From an uncultured Butyricimonas sp. (lineage in GTDB: Bacteria > Bacteroidota > Bacteroidia > Bacteroidales > Marinifilaceae): 64,000 nucleotides of DNA. The position numbers and the translations under genes are program-made. Below, piece after piece: positions 8,205-18,445 of the stretch. Below the pieces are notes generated by a model. It made no database searches. It was not told the DNA's origin and saw nothing but the letters and a program-made list of their open reading frames with translations. Where the stretch lies: assembly GCA_944321845.1 (NCBI GenBank), contig CALUMT010000034.1:1-64000 (forward strand), in the 5' to 3' direction. The stretch's first letter is position 1, and the number at the start of each line of letters is the position of its first letter.

Positions 8205-9455
8205 TTATAATCGTACAATAACTTCCTCGATACGTGCACCTTTCACGCTGACTATCTCAAATTCAAGCCCCTCTATTTCTATTTTTTCTCCTGTTGCCGG
8301 GATATCCTCATTATAATATAAAATCAAACCGGCTAATGTTTCATACTCCTCATTCTCGGGCAAGCTCAAGGAGTATTTCTCATTCAGGTAATCAATCTCC
8401 AGACGTCCAGAAAAAAGATACTCGTTGGCACTAAGCTGTTCTTCTTTCAGATTAAGGTGATCATGTTCATCTTCAATTTCTCCGAATATCTCCTCCATGA
8501 TATCCTCAATAGTGATCATTCCCGCCGTAATCCCGAACTCATCAACGACCACCGCAACACTTTTCTGCTCTTTCGTGAACAAGTTCAACAATCGCAACGC
8601 AGACATTGTTTCGGGGACAATCAGAATCTTACTCACGGCCTTTTCCACGGTTTCCGGATAATGAAATAATGCCGAGGAATGCACGTAACCAATTACATTG
8701 TCTATATTATCTCTATATATCAATATCCGAGACAAACCCGTTTTCACGAACAATTCCCGCAATTCATCTAGACTACTCTCGATCGGCAAAGCGACAATAT
8801 CCGGACGAGGAACTATACATTCCCGCAGTTTGACCTCAGAAAAATCCAAGGCATTCCGGAATAATTTAATATCATGCTCCTCTTCGTTTTGAGTTCCGGT
8901 CCCCTCTCCTTCCTCAATCAGGTTATTCAAATCGATTTTGCCAAATGCCCTATTCTCCTCTTTATAAGCAAGTTTTGTTCCCGTGAAGATTCTTAGTATC
9001 AATCCCCCGAACCATACCGAGAAATAGGATATCGGGAAAAATATGATGTAAAAAATAAATACCGGTATCGCAAATATCTTTAAAAAGACATTAGGCTTTG
9101 CCCTAAAAATCACTTTCGGAAAGAACTCTCCCGTAACCAGCACAATCAACGTGGATATTAATGTCACCAAAAACATCCTCATCCCCACAGTAACCCCTAA
9201 AGCATCCAGTTTGGGATCAAGAAAATCAGACATGAATATACCATAAATAACCATGACCACATTGTTCCCTACCAGGATAGTCGTTATATACATTCCTGAA
9301 TTTGAAACAAACAGGTCAATGACTTTTCGCGTGATTCCCTTATTGGATTTATCTATTTCTATCCGTAATTTATTGGACGAGACAAAAGCAATCTCCATCC
9401 CGGAGAAAAAGGCAGATAAAAGTAAACAAATTAATATTGCAATAATTACCGACAT
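8205..9455 (-). CDS. CNNM/CorC-type transporter (hemolysin family)
   Basis: A 416-residue inner-membrane protein. A DUF21/CNNM membrane domain covers residues 1-150 (SAFFSGMEIAFVSSNKLRIE is diagnostic). Two CBS domains follow (about 210-325: VPRPDIVALP, SRILIYRDNIDNVIGYVH, VVDEFGITAGMITIEDIMEEIFGEI), then a CorC_HlyC domain (about 335-416). Members of this family are Mg/Co/Na transporters or regulators; the old name hemolysin is misleading. It overlaps the lptC stop by one base and is the last gene of the coaX-TPR-lptC group. It is not obviously GldE, which carries additional gliding-specific sequence. Confidence 0.9.
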   Translation of the reverse strand: MSVIIAILICLLLSAFFSGMEIAFVSSNKLRIEIDKSNKGITRKVIDLFVSNSGMYITTILVGNNVVMVIYGIFMSDFLDPKLDALGVTVGMRMFLVTLISTLIVLVTGEFFPKVIFRAKPNVFLKIFAIPVFIFYIIFFPISYFSVWFGGLILRIFTGTKLAYKEENRAFGKIDLNNLIEEGEGTGTQNEEEHDIKLFRNALDFSEVKLRECIVPRPDIVALPIESSLDELRELFVKTGLSRILIYRDNIDNVIGYVHSSALFHYPETVEKAVSKILIVPETMSALRLLNLFTKEQKSVAVVVDEFGITAGMITIEDIMEEIFGEIEDEHDHLNLKEEQLSANEYLFSGRLEIDYLNEKYSLSLPENEEYETLAGLILYYNEDIPATGEKIEIEGLEFEIVSVKGARIEEVIVRL

Positions 9456-10024
9456 TATTGTTCATTTTGTATTTCTACTTGTCCTGTCACTTCTTTAAAT
9501 ACAGGATTATATAATTGCTGGTCCGATTCAAATCCACCGTTTCCCTCGATAATTTGTTCCCCAGAAGTTAATCGGGTATAACGGTCTGAATAAACAATTT
9601 CTTTTTTCATATCCCAATAAAGGAGATCCGTTTCCAGTTTTTTCCCTTCAGAATTTATCACAACGACCTCATCCCTTAATTCCCACAACATTTCTTCTTC
9701 GAATTTTTTCGCGTAACGAGAAACAATAGAGCCGACCTCATGACCTTCCTTGTCATATAATATAGCCTTTAACCCCTTGGGAAATTCGTCATACTTTTCC
9801 TTCTCAAGATTATATTTCTCATAGACAGGAGCAATTACCCGATACTTCAATCGGGCAGAATCCGAATACCACAATTCCATGTCTTCCCCAGACATTTCAG
9901 GAAGCCCCTCTCTGGTGGCTAACGCATTCACCTCCTTAATATCCGTTTTACAGGAGAAAAGCACTACCATCCATACAAGGATGGTAATGCTTCTTATCTT
10001 AAAATCATGTTGTAAAAAAATCAT
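9455..10024 (-). CDS. lptC: LPS export ABC transporter periplasmic protein LptC
   Basis: A 189-residue periplasmic component of the Lpt bridge that passes lipopolysaccharide from LptB2FG to LptA. The hydrophobic N-terminus ends VVLFSCK, so in this lineage it looks like a lipoprotein (Cys25). The core YSDSARLKYRVIAPVYEKY, then VGSIVSRYAKKFEEEMLWELRDEVVVIN and GKKLETDLLYWD, is the LptC beta-jellyroll. It lies between the TPR gene (3 bp gap) and the CNNM gene (1 bp overlap), the usual Bacteroidales arrangement. Confidence 0.9.
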   Translation of the reverse strand: MIFLQHDFKIRSITILVWMVVLFSCKTDIKEVNALATREGLPEMSGEDMELWYSDSARLKYRVIAPVYEKYNLEKEKYDEFPKGLKAILYDKEGHEVGSIVSRYAKKFEEEMLWELRDEVVVINSEGKKLETDLLYWDMKKEIVYSDRYTRLTSGEQIIEGNGGFESDQQLYNPVFKEVTGQVEIQNEQ

Positions 10025-10027
10025 TTA

Positions 10028-11350
10028 TTATTCTCTAAATCTAGCTGTTGTTGTTTCATTAATCCAACCGCCAATCTTCACAGAACTACCCGCCGTAATT
10101 GAACGGAAGAAACCTTCATCTTTTGTCGGGAAGTAAACAGAGTATTGTTTAATCAAACCATCTGCTTCAGAAGCCACACTCGGATCAACTTGCTTTGCCT
10201 TAATAAATTTATCCACGGCAGCCCAAAATACAGTATGCTTGTCAAAGTCATCCCCTTCATACTTTTCACTACCAAAAGCATAAGCTTTTCCGATCAGTAT
10301 ATAGGCCTGTCCACAATTAGCGACATCCTTCAAAGCACTTTGGCACAAAGTCTTCACTTTAGCGAAATCTTTTTTCGCCATATAAATTTGTGCTAATCTT
10401 AAATAATAATCGCAACGGGACTGAGGATCTGTACTCTTATCGATGGCTTCCTTTATATACTGTTCCATGCGAGCAAAATCCTTCTTAGCTCCAAACATCA
10501 TGGCCAAACTATAAGCAGCATCTGCTGACGGTTCCAGTTTATACAATTCCTCTGCAACTGCCGCATATAACGGTAAATCCGTACACTCTCTTCTTTTCAG
10601 CAAAGAAGAAATCTCTTTCAAATTCTCCAAGTTAGTTTTATCTGCCTCGAAACGAGGAGTTAACAGATCCGACAACGTTTTACAATCTGCCATACCTGAA
10701 TCAAACAAGATTCCATCAATCTTTGCTTTACTATCGGCATAGGCTTTTTTCCCCTCGTTAATCCGTTGCGTCAGGAAATCGGCCAATTTCATGTATAAAT
10801 TGATAAACTCTTCCCGATCAAGTTCACCTTTTTTTGCCAATTCTGAAGCGACACCAAAAGTAACGACAACAGTATTAGGGTGAATCTTAGGACCATCTAT
10901 CTCGAAAGCTTTTCTCAATGTTGCATAAGACTGCTTTATCATGTTTACATCATTATTCGAGTACATAAATAAAGCCAATCCCTTTCTACCCAACAAATAC
11001 CCTTCTCCATATTTGGGATTATCACCAAAATATTTAATACGCTGATCAAAAACCATCATCAAAGTATCTACATATTCCTTTTTCTTGGTCTTTTTAATCA
11101 TGAACTCGATAATATCCTCTCCACGGATATACGTATTCATTTGAAAAGCCGGAGCATTCAAGAAAACATATCTCCAGGCAGGCAAAGCCTCCTCAAAATT
11201 TTTCTGTTTTACTAGTTCTGTATAAATGGAAGCATTCGTTATTGTTTTCACGCTATCCACTCCATACTTAGAGTCCACAGTCTGGGCCTGAGCTACAGCT
11301 CCCAGCATACAAATACCACATGCCAATACAGCAATTTTTTTCATAATCAA
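10028..11350 (-). CDS. Exported tetratricopeptide-repeat protein
   Basis: A 440-residue protein with a cleavable signal peptide (MIMKKIAVLACGICMLGAVAQAQ). The body is helical, with TPR-like units best seen between about 270 and 390: AVAEELYKLEPSADAAYSLA, MEQYIKEAIDKSTDPQSRCD, LRLAQIYMAKKDFAKVKTLC, AYILIGKAYAFG. This family sits between coaX and lptC in many Bacteroidales, suggesting a role in envelope biogenesis, but no precise function is known. It is probably the first gene of the TPR-lptC-CNNM transcript: a -7 box TAATTTTG lies at 11419-11412 on the minus strand, without a clear -33 TTTG. Confidence 0.82.
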   Translation of the reverse strand: MIMKKIAVLACGICMLGAVAQAQTVDSKYGVDSVKTITNASIYTELVKQKNFEEALPAWRYVFLNAPAFQMNTYIRGEDIIEFMIKKTKKKEYVDTLMMVFDQRIKYFGDNPKYGEGYLLGRKGLALFMYSNNDVNMIKQSYATLRKAFEIDGPKIHPNTVVVTFGVASELAKKGELDREEFINLYMKLADFLTQRINEGKKAYADSKAKIDGILFDSGMADCKTLSDLLTPRFEADKTNLENLKEISSLLKRRECTDLPLYAAVAEELYKLEPSADAAYSLAMMFGAKKDFARMEQYIKEAIDKSTDPQSRCDYYLRLAQIYMAKKDFAKVKTLCQSALKDVANCGQAYILIGKAYAFGSEKYEGDDFDKHTVFWAAVDKFIKAKQVDPSVASEADGLIKQYSVYFPTKDEGFFRSITAGSSVKIGGWINETTTARFRE

Positions 11351-11456
11351 CCCCTATTTAAGTTTTTGTTTGAATTCGTTTAACAAGTTCCTCATTCCAA
11401 GAGAAGCTATGCAAAATTATTATTATTTTTTGAAATCAGAAATCCAGGCTCTTTTT

Positions 11457-12203
11457 TTAATCCATATTTCGGTCATTATTAACCGTTTTTTGATATTCTA
11501 AAATTCTATTTAACCCTATCATTACTAATTGTTCCTCAAACACAGCAACTCGATTTAATTTATCCCGCAAATACTTTCCCCCTCCCCCTGTTATAATCAC
11601 GACCGAATTAGGATTATCTTCTTTCCATGCATCTATGTACCCCCTTACCTCAAACAACATTCCTTCCATAACCCCATTTAGTATAGCATCAGAAGTATTC
11701 TTCCCTACAAATCCATAGTTATCATCAACTTGTACAAGGGGCAAGCTACTAGTATATTCATGTAATGCCTTAAAGCGTATATTAATTCCAGGAGAAATAT
11801 TTCCCCCCAAAAACACACCCGAAGCCGTAACAAAATCAAATGTAATTGCCGTCCCGGAGTCAATGATCAACAAATCTCGACCCGGATATAAAAATGCACC
11901 TCCGACACTCCCTGCAATTCGGTCACATCCCAGAGTTTTGGGAGTTTCGTAACCCAATTGGATAGGCAGAGGGATCTCGGAAGAAAGTTCACAGAAAAAC
12001 GTTGACTTTGTTCTCAGAAACTCTCTCTCTTGCCAAGAGATTGGCCCTGTAGTTGACAATATTACATTCAACTCATCCTTTTCATTCAAACTTGCAAGGA
12101 ACTGGTGTATTGCAGGAAATCCAACTCCTCCTTGTCGACATACATTATCCTCAAAAACAGCATATTTTGCTCTTGTATTACCAATATCCACAATTAGATT
12201 CAT
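11457..12203 (-). CDS. coaX: Type III pantothenate kinase
   Basis: Catalyses the first step of coenzyme A synthesis, pantothenate to 4'-phosphopantothenate, in the cytosol. It has the ASKHA fold: DIGNTRAKYAVFE at the N-terminus (phosphate 1 loop), GCDRIAGSVGA, then IDSGTAITFDFV and FLGGNISPGINIRFKALHEYTSSLP, all diagnostic of CoaX. The ATG at 12203 is chosen over a TTG at 12212 because family members begin at MNLIVDIGNT. It lies 9 bp after mfd on the same strand, so the two are probably co-transcribed. The length (248 residues) is normal. Confidence 0.95.
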   Translation of the reverse strand: MNLIVDIGNTRAKYAVFEDNVCRQGGVGFPAIHQFLASLNEKDELNVILSTTGPISWQEREFLRTKSTFFCELSSEIPLPIQLGYETPKTLGCDRIAGSVGGAFLYPGRDLLIIDSGTAITFDFVTASGVFLGGNISPGINIRFKALHEYTSSLPLVQVDDNYGFVGKNTSDAILNGVMEGMLFEVRGYIDAWKEDNPNSVVIITGGGGKYLRDKLNRVAVFEEQLVMIGLNRILEYQKTVNNDRNMD

Positions 12204-12212
12204 ATTCAGCAA

Positions 12213-15200
12213 CTATTCTTGATAAACAAACTCCCTCATATCATGCACGACCCGAGACACTCGCTCTATCGTGTCCATTCCTGAAAAGACAAGATTTAAC
12301 TTATCATTTTTCTCGCTCATCCGGCATGGGCATATTTGTGCCTGCACGAATTTTAATACCCCATTAAAAACTGAAGACGAGTAAAAAGAAGAATTGGGAT
12401 CACTGATAAAGTTAATGATCATTTTCCCATTTTTCACCGTCAAACGCTCTATCCCTAAATCAATACAGCGTTGCCGTATCCGTACAACTTCCATTAAACC
12501 GACCACCTGATCGGGCAATGTACCGAAGCGATCTTCCAGTTCCTCGCCAAAACGCCGTAAACCCTCCTCGTTCGTTATGTTATCCAATTCCCTGTATAAT
12601 CGCACTCTTTCGCTTACATTCTCCACATAGTCATCTGGAATTAGCAACTCGAAATCAGTATCGATCACACAATCCACGACAAAGACATTTGAATCTGTCC
12701 CGCTATCATGCTGTAATTCTGGATACTCTTCTTCTTTCAATTCCAATAAAGCTTCATTCAAAATCCGCTGATAGGTCTCATAGCCTATTTCCGCAATAAA
12801 CCCAGATTGTTCCCCTCCAAGAATATTTCCAGCCCCCCGAATATCCAGATCCTGCATGGCAATATTAAAACCACTTCCCAATCCACTAAAATCTTCTATT
12901 GCTTTTAATCGACGCCGTGCATCCGGATTCACAACTTCCAAAGGAGGAGCCAGTAAATAGCAAAAAGCTTTTTTATTTGAACGCCCGACCCTTCCCCGCA
13001 GTTGATGTAAATCACTTAATCCATAATTTTGAGCCTGATTAATTATTATGGTATTGGCATTCGGTATATCCAAACCAGATTCAATGATTGTAGTAGCGAT
13101 CAAAACATCATAATCTCCCCGGATAAAATCATGCATAACAGTTTCCAACTCCTCTCCACTCATTTGTCCATGAGCCACGCAAGTTTTCACACCCGGCAGT
13201 AATCGAGCAATCATATACTGAATATCACGGATCGTATCTACTCTATTATGAATGAAAAAAACTTGTCCTCCTCGACCAACCTCATAACCAATAGCATCCT
13301 TGATAATCTTCTCATCAAAGCGATGTAATTCAGTGACAATTGGATAACGATTAGGTGGAGGAGTCCGTATAATGGACATATCTCGGGCACCCATTAATGA
13401 AAACTGCAAGGTCCGAGGAATCGGTGTAGCCGTCATCGTGATTGTATCCACGTTTAGCTTCAAACGTTTTAATTTTTCTTTCACCGCAACACCAAATTTT
13501 TGTTCCTCGTCAACAATCAACAACCCTAGATCCTTAAAGTGCACATCTGTACTTGTCAAACGATGTGTCCCAATAATGATATCAACCTTACCTTCACTCA
13601 AATCTTTCAAAACTTGTTTTACCTTGGCCGCTCCCTTCATTCGGCTAACATATTCCACCCGGCAAGGCATCCCTTTCAAGCGCTTTTGGAAAGTGTTGTA
13701 GTGCTGATAAGCCAATACCGTTGTCGGAACCAACACTGCCACTTGTTTACTATCGGCAACTGCTTTAAATGCAGCTCGTATAGCTACCTCAGTTTTCCCG
13801 AAACCGACATCTCCGCAAACCAAACGGTCCATCACATGGGGACTTTCCATATCTGCCTTTACCGCCTCTATCGCTTTCATCTGGTCTGGCGTTTCCTCGT
13901 ACATAAATGAAGCCTCCATCTCTTCCTGCAAATAGCTATCCTTTGAGAATGCATAAGCTTTTTCCTGACGACGTTTAGCGTATAAAGCAATCAATTCTCG
14001 AGCGATGTCTTTTACCTTCGATTTTGTTCGCTGCTTCAACTTGTTCCAAGCCTCACTTCCAAGCTTATTTACTACAGGAGGAGTCCCGTCCTTCCCTTTG
14101 TACTTGGAGATTTTATGCAAAGCATGAAGACTGACATACAGTTCTGCATTATTCTTATAAACCAGACGTATGGATTCCTGGACCTTTCCATCATTATTTA
14201 TTTTTACCAATCCACCGAATTGCCCAATTCCATGATCAATATGAACGACATAATCGCCCGGGTGCAGATTCTGCAATTCATTAATGGTAATGGATTCTCT
14301 CCCCTGACGAATTTGTGTAGTTTTTAATCGATATTTCTGGTATCTATCAAATATTTGATGCTCCGTATACACGCACAATTTTAATTGTCCATCATAAAAA
14401 CCTTCATGTATTACGGCATCTACAGAAGAAAAATTAATCTTATAGCCCTTATCTGAAAAAATATCCCGCAAACGCTGAATTTGCATTTCATTACGGGAAC
14501 ATAGATAAATCGCATTACCCGAATTTTGCTTATCCAGCAAATGTTCTGCCAACAAATCGAAATGTTTATTCACGACAGGTTGTAATTCTGTTTGCATTCG
14601 AATTACCATTCCCTTAAAAAACAACTCAACCCCCCACTCTATTACCCGAGTTTGAACAATCTTCCGAAACAAATCAGAAGCAGAAACCAATACATGCGAG
14701 GATTCATCCTTTGCCAAAGATTCTATCTGATCATGAATCAATAGTGAATTTTTCATCCACCATATCGTTTTTTCTTCCAAGAATTCAAATAACCCAACAC
14801 TAGAACTGTCCTTTACAGAATCACTCAAATCCGGTACTATGATAAATTCATTAACGACTTCTTCTGATAATTGTGTCTCGATATCAAAATAACGAATACT
14901 TTCGACTTCATCCCCAAAAAAGTCCATTCGTACCGGTTTCTCCTCCGCGAAGGAATAAACATCTACAATACTTCCCCGAATTGAAAACTGCCCTGGTTCA
15001 TAAACGAAATCACTCCTCTCAAAATTATATTCCGAAAACAAGGACTCTAAAAAAGAAATTGACAATTTATCACCTTTCCGCACAATCATCGACATATTTG
15101 ACAAATTCTTTTTACTCACCACTTTTTCCGCGACAGCATCTGTATAGGAAACAAGGACTCTAGCCTGTTTACTAGCTAAAGCGTTCAGTACTTCAGTCCG

Positions 15201-15515
15201 CACTAAAATAGAATCATTATCCTTATCCTCAAAATTACCGGCATGTCTATAAGAAGAAGGTAAAAAGCGTACACAATTTTCATCCAAAAAGGTCAACAAG
15301 TCATTATAAAAATAAGCAGCCTCCTCACGATCATTCAAAACAAACACATGCTTCCAATCCTTTCTGGATATTAAAACCGACGCAACAAAAGCAACAGAAG
15401 AACCAAGTCCATTCTCCAACTTGATTTTACATTTATCATCCTTCTCACATTGTTCAACTATCTCATCTACAATTGGATGATTTTGAAATAACTGGAACAA
15501 ATCTTTTGCTTTCAA
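12213..15515 (-). CDS. mfd: Transcription-repair coupling factor
   Basis: A DNA translocase that removes RNA polymerase stalled at lesions and recruits UvrA. Order of parts: UvrB-like N-terminal domains, the RNA polymerase interaction domain (LHPGDYVVHIDHGIGQFGG), RecG-like helicase lobes with Walker A CGDVGFGKTE, IVDEEQKFG and TMTATPIPRTL, TRG motif GRVGRSNKKAF, and the C-terminal D7 domain. About 1100 residues, as usual. The longest frame begins with GTG at 15548, but that codon lies inside the stem of the queA terminator, so I prefer the in-frame TTG at 15515 (product starts LKAKDLFQLFQ, matching family N-termini). The exact start is unproven. Confidence 0.94.
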   Translation of the reverse strand: MKAKDLFQLFQNHPIVDEIVEQCEKDDKCKIKLENGLGSSVAFVASVLISRKDWKHVFVLNDREEAAYFYNDLLTFLDENCVRFLPSSYRHAGNFEDKDNDSILVRTEVLNALASKQARVLVSYTDAVAEKVVSKKNLSNMSMIVRKGDKLSISFLESLFSEYNFERSDFVYEPGQFSIRGSIVDVYSFAEEKPVRMDFFGDEVESIRYFDIETQLSEEVVNEFIIVPDLSDSVKDSSSVGLFEFLEEKTIWWMKNSLLIHDQIESLAKDESSHVLVSASDLFRKIVQTRVIEWGVELFFKGMVIRMQTELQPVVNKHFDLLAEHLLDKQNSGNAIYLCSRNEMQIQRLRDIFSDKGYKINFSSVDAVIHEGFYDGQLKLCVYTEHQIFDRYQKYRLKTTQIRQGRESITINELQNLHPGDYVVHIDHGIGQFGGLVKINNDGKVQESIRLVYKNNAELYVSLHALHKISKYKGKDGTPPVVNKLGSEAWNKLKQRTKSKVKDIARELIALYAKRRQEKAYAFSKDSYLQEEMEASFMYEETPDQMKAIEAVKADMESPHVMDRLVCGDVGFGKTEVAIRAAFKAVADSKQVAVLVPTTVLAYQHYNTFQKRLKGMPCRVEYVSRMKGAAKVKQVLKDLSEGKVDIIIGTHRLTSTDVHFKDLGLLIVDEEQKFGVAVKEKLKRLKLNVDTITMTATPIPRTLQFSLMGARDMSIIRTPPPNRYPIVTELHRFDEKIIKDAIGYEVGRGGQVFFIHNRVDTIRDIQYMIARLLPGVKTCVAHGQMSGEELETVMHDFIRGDYDVLIATTIIESGLDIPNANTIIINQAQNYGLSDLHQLRGRVGRSNKKAFCYLLAPPLEVVNPDARRRLKAIEDFSGLGSGFNIAMQDLDIRGAGNILGGEQSGFIAEIGYETYQRILNEALLELKEEEYPELQHDSGTDSNVFVVDCVIDTDFELLIPDDYVENVSERVRLYRELDNITNEEGLRRFGEELEDRFGTLPDQVVGLMEVVRIRQRCIDLGIERLTVKNGKMIINFISDPNSSFYSSSVFNGVLKFVQAQICPCRMSEKNDKLNLVFSGMDTIERVSRVVHDMREFVYQE

Positions 15516-15533
15516 AATATTCTTTTTTTGATT

Positions 15534-15562
15534 AAAAAAACGGCACACTTTTCAGCATACCG
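15534..15562 (-). terminator. queA terminator overlapping the apparent mfd start
   Basis: Minus-strand stem CGGTATGCT / AGTGTGCCG (three wobble pairs, GAAA loop) is followed by seven T. It lies 24 bp after the queA stop and contains the GTG otherwise available as an mfd start. Confidence 0.7.
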
Positions 15563-15585
15563 TTCTCTTTCCTTATGTTATAATT

Positions 15586-16635
15586 CTATATGATCAACAT
15601 GGCATCGCCATAAGTACCAAACCGATATTTCTCTTTCACCGCCTCATTGTATGCTTCCATTACATAATCATAACCACCGAAAGCTGCCACCATCATTAAT
15701 AAGGTTGAATAGGGCAAATGGAAATTGGAAATAAAAGCGTCAGGAACACTGAATTCATACGGAGGGAATATAAACTTGTTTGTCCAACCATTAAACTCCG
15801 TCAATCGCCCCCGAGTTGTCACACAGCTTTCTAATGTTCGAACTACTGTTGTCCCCACTGCACAGATCTTATGTTTTTCATCTTTCGCTTTATTTACAAT
15901 TTCAACGGCTTCTTGAGGCACAATAATTTGTTCCGAATCCATTTTATGCTTTGTCAAATCCTCAACATCCACCTCTCTGAAATTACCCAATCCGACATGC
16001 AAGGTGATATAAGCGAAATCTATACCCTTTATTTCCATCCGCTTCATCAGTTCCCGACTAAAATGCAATCCTGCAGTAGGTGCAGCCACAGCCCCCTCAT
16101 GCTTCGCAAATATCGTCTGATAATTCTCAGCATCTTCCGGCTCTACTTTACGATTGATAAAACGAGGTAGTGGCGTCTCTCCCAAACCATACAATTCTTT
16201 TTTAAATTCATCATAATCACCGTCGAACAAGAATCTCAATGTCCGTCCCCTGGAAGTTGTATTATCAATAACCTCCGCCACCATACTATCATCTTCACCA
16301 AAATAAAGTTTATTTCCAATACGAATCTTGCGAGCAGGATCCACCAATACATCCCAAATTCTCAAATCACGATTTAGTTCCCGCAATAAAAAAACCTCTA
16401 TTTCAGCACCAGTTTTTTCCTTATTCCCATAGAGACGAGCAGGAAAAACTTTTGTATCATTAAATACGAACACATCCTTTTCATCAAAATAATCAAGGAT
16501 ATCTTTAAATATTTTATGCTCAATATTTCCAGTCTTTCTATTCAAAACCATCAAACGACATTCGTCACGATTAGGTGTCGGATACAACGCAATCAATTCC
16601 TGCGGCAATTTGTATCTAAACTTTGATAATTTCAT
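15586..16635 (-). CDS. queA: S-adenosylmethionine:tRNA ribosyltransferase-isomerase
   Basis: Transfers and rearranges the ribosyl group of SAM to form epoxyqueuosine at the wobble base of tRNAs for Tyr, His, Asn and Asp. Family motifs are [19 protein letters not shown] at the start, [59 protein letters not shown] and [19 protein letters not shown] near the C-terminus. The ATG at 16635 gives 349 residues, the usual length; a TTG 9 bp upstream is less likely. It lies 36 bp downstream of truB on the same strand and is followed by a terminator. Confidence 0.96.
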   Translation of the reverse strand: MKLSKFRYKLPQELIALYPTPNRDECRLMVLNRKTGNIEHKIFKDILDYFDEKDVFVFNDTKVFPARLYGNKEKTGAEIEVFLLRELNRDLRIWDVLVDPARKIRIGNKLYFGEDDSMVAEVIDNTTSRGRTLRFLFDGDYDEFKKELYGLGETPLPRFINRKVEPEDAENYQTIFAKHEGAVAAPTAGLHFSRELMKRMEIKGIDFAYITLHVGLGNFREVDVEDLTKHKMDSEQIIVPQEAVEIVNKAKDEKHKICAVGTTVVRTLESCVTTRGRLTEFNGWTNKFIFPPYEFSVPDAFISNFHLPYSTLLMMVAAFGGYDYVMEAYNEAVKEKYRFGTYGDAMLII

Positions 16636-16671
16636 GTCCAACAAATTTATATATTAACTATTCTTTTCATT

Positions 16672-17391
16672 TCACTCACTCTGCAATAAACCGACAATCT
16701 CCTCGATCTTAAATCCATTAGCAATATTAAAATCTCCAACCCTAGTTCGTCTCAAAGCGGACAAGTATGCACCACTTTCACAGGCTTTACCAATATCATG
16801 AACCAGTGAACGGATATACGTACCTTTACCACAAACCACTTTCAATAAAACGACCGGCATATCCATACTTAATATTTCTATGTGCCGAATCTGCACCCTC
16901 CGACTTTTCATGCTCACGTCATCTCCTCTACGGGCTTTCTCATAAGCACGGACTCCATCAACCCGAACTGCAGAATAAACCGGGGGAAATTGATCAATCT
17001 CTCCTTCAAATTGAGCAAGTACCTCCTTTAACTTATTCTCTGTCACATGCTCGTAAGAATAATCTCCATCAAAGTCCGTTTCCATATCATAAGAAGGTGT
17101 TGTATGCCCAAAAGTCAACTCTGCAATATATTCCTTTTCTTCTCCCATGTAACGCTCTATTTCTTTCGTTTCCTTTCCCACACATACAACAACAACCCCC
17201 GTAGCCAAAGGATCCAATGTTCCCGCATGTCCCACCTTCATCTTGCCATAATTTTTCTTTAAGGCACCCCTTATTTTATTCACCACGTCAAAAGAGGTCC
17301 ACTTCAACGGTTTATCTACAACGAAAACCGCTCCAGCCTGAAAGTTTCCTTCTTCCCTAAAACAAATTCTATCAGAATCACCTACTACCAT
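16672..17391 (-). CDS. truB: tRNA pseudouridine(55) synthase
   Basis: Forms pseudouridine 55 in the T loop of tRNAs. The motif [12 protein letters not shown] holds the catalytic Asp60 (numbering from the chosen start); [14 protein letters not shown] precedes it, and [33 protein letters not shown] and LRRTRVGDF follow. The start at 17391 ([15 protein letters not shown]) overlaps the uppP end by 7 bp. A longer frame to 17442 would add 17 residues inside uppP and does not match the family. The protein has 239 residues. It forms part of the ftsX-DUF3098-uppP-truB-queA run. Confidence 0.95.
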   Translation of the reverse strand: MVVGDSDRICFREEGNFQAGAVFVVDKPLKWTSFDVVNKIRGALKKNYGKMKVGHAGTLDPLATGVVVVCVGKETKEIERYMGEEKEYIAELTFGHTTPSYDMETDFDGDYSYEHVTENKLKEVLAQFEGEIDQFPPVYSAVRVDGVRAYEKARRGDDVSMKSRRVQIRHIEILSMDMPVVLLKVVCGKGTYIRSLVHDIGKACESGAYLSALRRTRVGDFNIANGFKIEEIVGLLQSE

Positions 17392-18185
17392 CCCAAAATA
17401 AGTGTCAATATCCCAACAATTCCACAATACAAAGCGAACCAAATTAATTTACCGCGCTTCACAACATTGATCATCCATTTACAAGCCAAACAACCGGCTA
17501 AGAAGGCCGCAAAAAAACCGACAATCAACGAAGTCGCTGGGATATCCCCTGCTATTGCTTCTCCATTCATTAATTTTATTCCGTCAAGCAAAGCTTCCCC
17601 CAATATGGGTGGGATAACCATCAAAAAAGAAAATTGGGCCAATTTAGCCTTATCATTACCTAACAACAAACCGGTTGCAATGGTACTACCAGAACGAGAA
17701 AGCCCCGGAAGTACAGCACAAGCCTGAGCTAATCCTATGATAAAAGCATCTTTCCTCGAGATACTCGATTTTGGACGAGGTTTATAGTAATAGGAAAAAC
17801 TAAGTAAAGCAGCCGTTATCAATAAACAGAATCCCACGACTAGCAATCCTGAAACAAATATAAGTTCCACCTCATCTTTGAAAAAGACTCCAACAATACC
17901 GATTGGAATCATGGAAATAATAATATTAATCACGTAACGGGTCTCATCATTCAACTGAAACTTAAACAATCCTTTAAAAATCCAGTCTATTTCTTTCCAA
18001 AGCACGACTAATGTACTGAATACCGTTGCCACATGCACGACCACCGTAAAAGCCAGATTTTCCTCTCCCTGAATTCCAAACAAAGCAGAACCGATAGCCA
18101 AGTGCCCGCTACTACTGACAGGTAAATATTCTGTTAATCCTTGAATCAACCCAAGGACGAGAGCTTCAAACCATTCCATAATCAT
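17385..18185 (-). CDS. uppP: Undecaprenyl-diphosphate phosphatase
   Basis: An integral membrane enzyme (BacA) that dephosphorylates undecaprenyl pyrophosphate, recycling the lipid carrier for peptidoglycan and polysaccharide; extra copies confer bacitracin resistance. The two signature segments are [14 protein letters not shown] (19-32) and [14 protein letters not shown] (near 160), with about eight membrane spans and 266 residues. The ATG at 18185 overlaps the preceding stop as ATGA; the ATG two codons later ([14 protein letters not shown]) is the more usual family start and equally possible. Confidence 0.96.
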   Translation of the reverse strand: MIMEWFEALVLGLIQGLTEYLPVSSSGHLAIGSALFGIQGEENLAFTVVVHVATVFSTLVVLWKEIDWIFKGLFKFQLNDETRYVINIIISMIPIGIVGVFFKDEVELIFVSGLLVVGFCLLITAALLSFSYYYKPRPKSSISRKDAFIIGLAQACAVLPGLSRSGSTIATGLLLGNDKAKLAQFSFLMVIPPILGEALLDGIKLMNGEAIAGDIPATSLIVGFFAAFLAGCLACKWMINVVKRGKLIWFALYCGIVGILTLILGW

Positions 18186-18433
18186 TCAATTTCTTTAGGT
18201 TTACGCATAATACCCCAAAACACGAATCCGAACCCGAATAAAACCACCAACGGAGCCAAGGTTATACGTCGGAAACTGAATATATCATAATTAAATGTAT
18301 CTATCGTTTCCGCACCTCCTCCCATCATTAAGAGGAAACCCAATATCACGATACCATAACCGATCAGTATCAACTTATAATTTCTTAAAGGTATCGGAAA
18401 TCCATCTTTCTTATCATTCAATCTATTCATCAT
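18182..18433 (-). CDS. DUF3098 family membrane protein
   Basis: A small protein of 83 residues with two hydrophobic spans ([20 protein letters not shown] and [20 protein letters not shown]), a basic C-terminus (MRKPKEIE) and the intervening [13 protein letters not shown] typical of DUF3098. The function is unknown, but it is regularly found between ftsX and uppP in Bacteroidota, as here, pointing to an envelope or division link. The stop overlaps the uppP start by four bases. Confidence 0.88.
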   Translation of the reverse strand: MMNRLNDKKDGFPIPLRNYKLILIGYGIVILGFLLMMGGGAETIDTFNYDIFSFRRITLAPLVVLFGFGFVFWGIMRKPKEIE

Positions 18434-18445
18434 AATCCTAAATAT

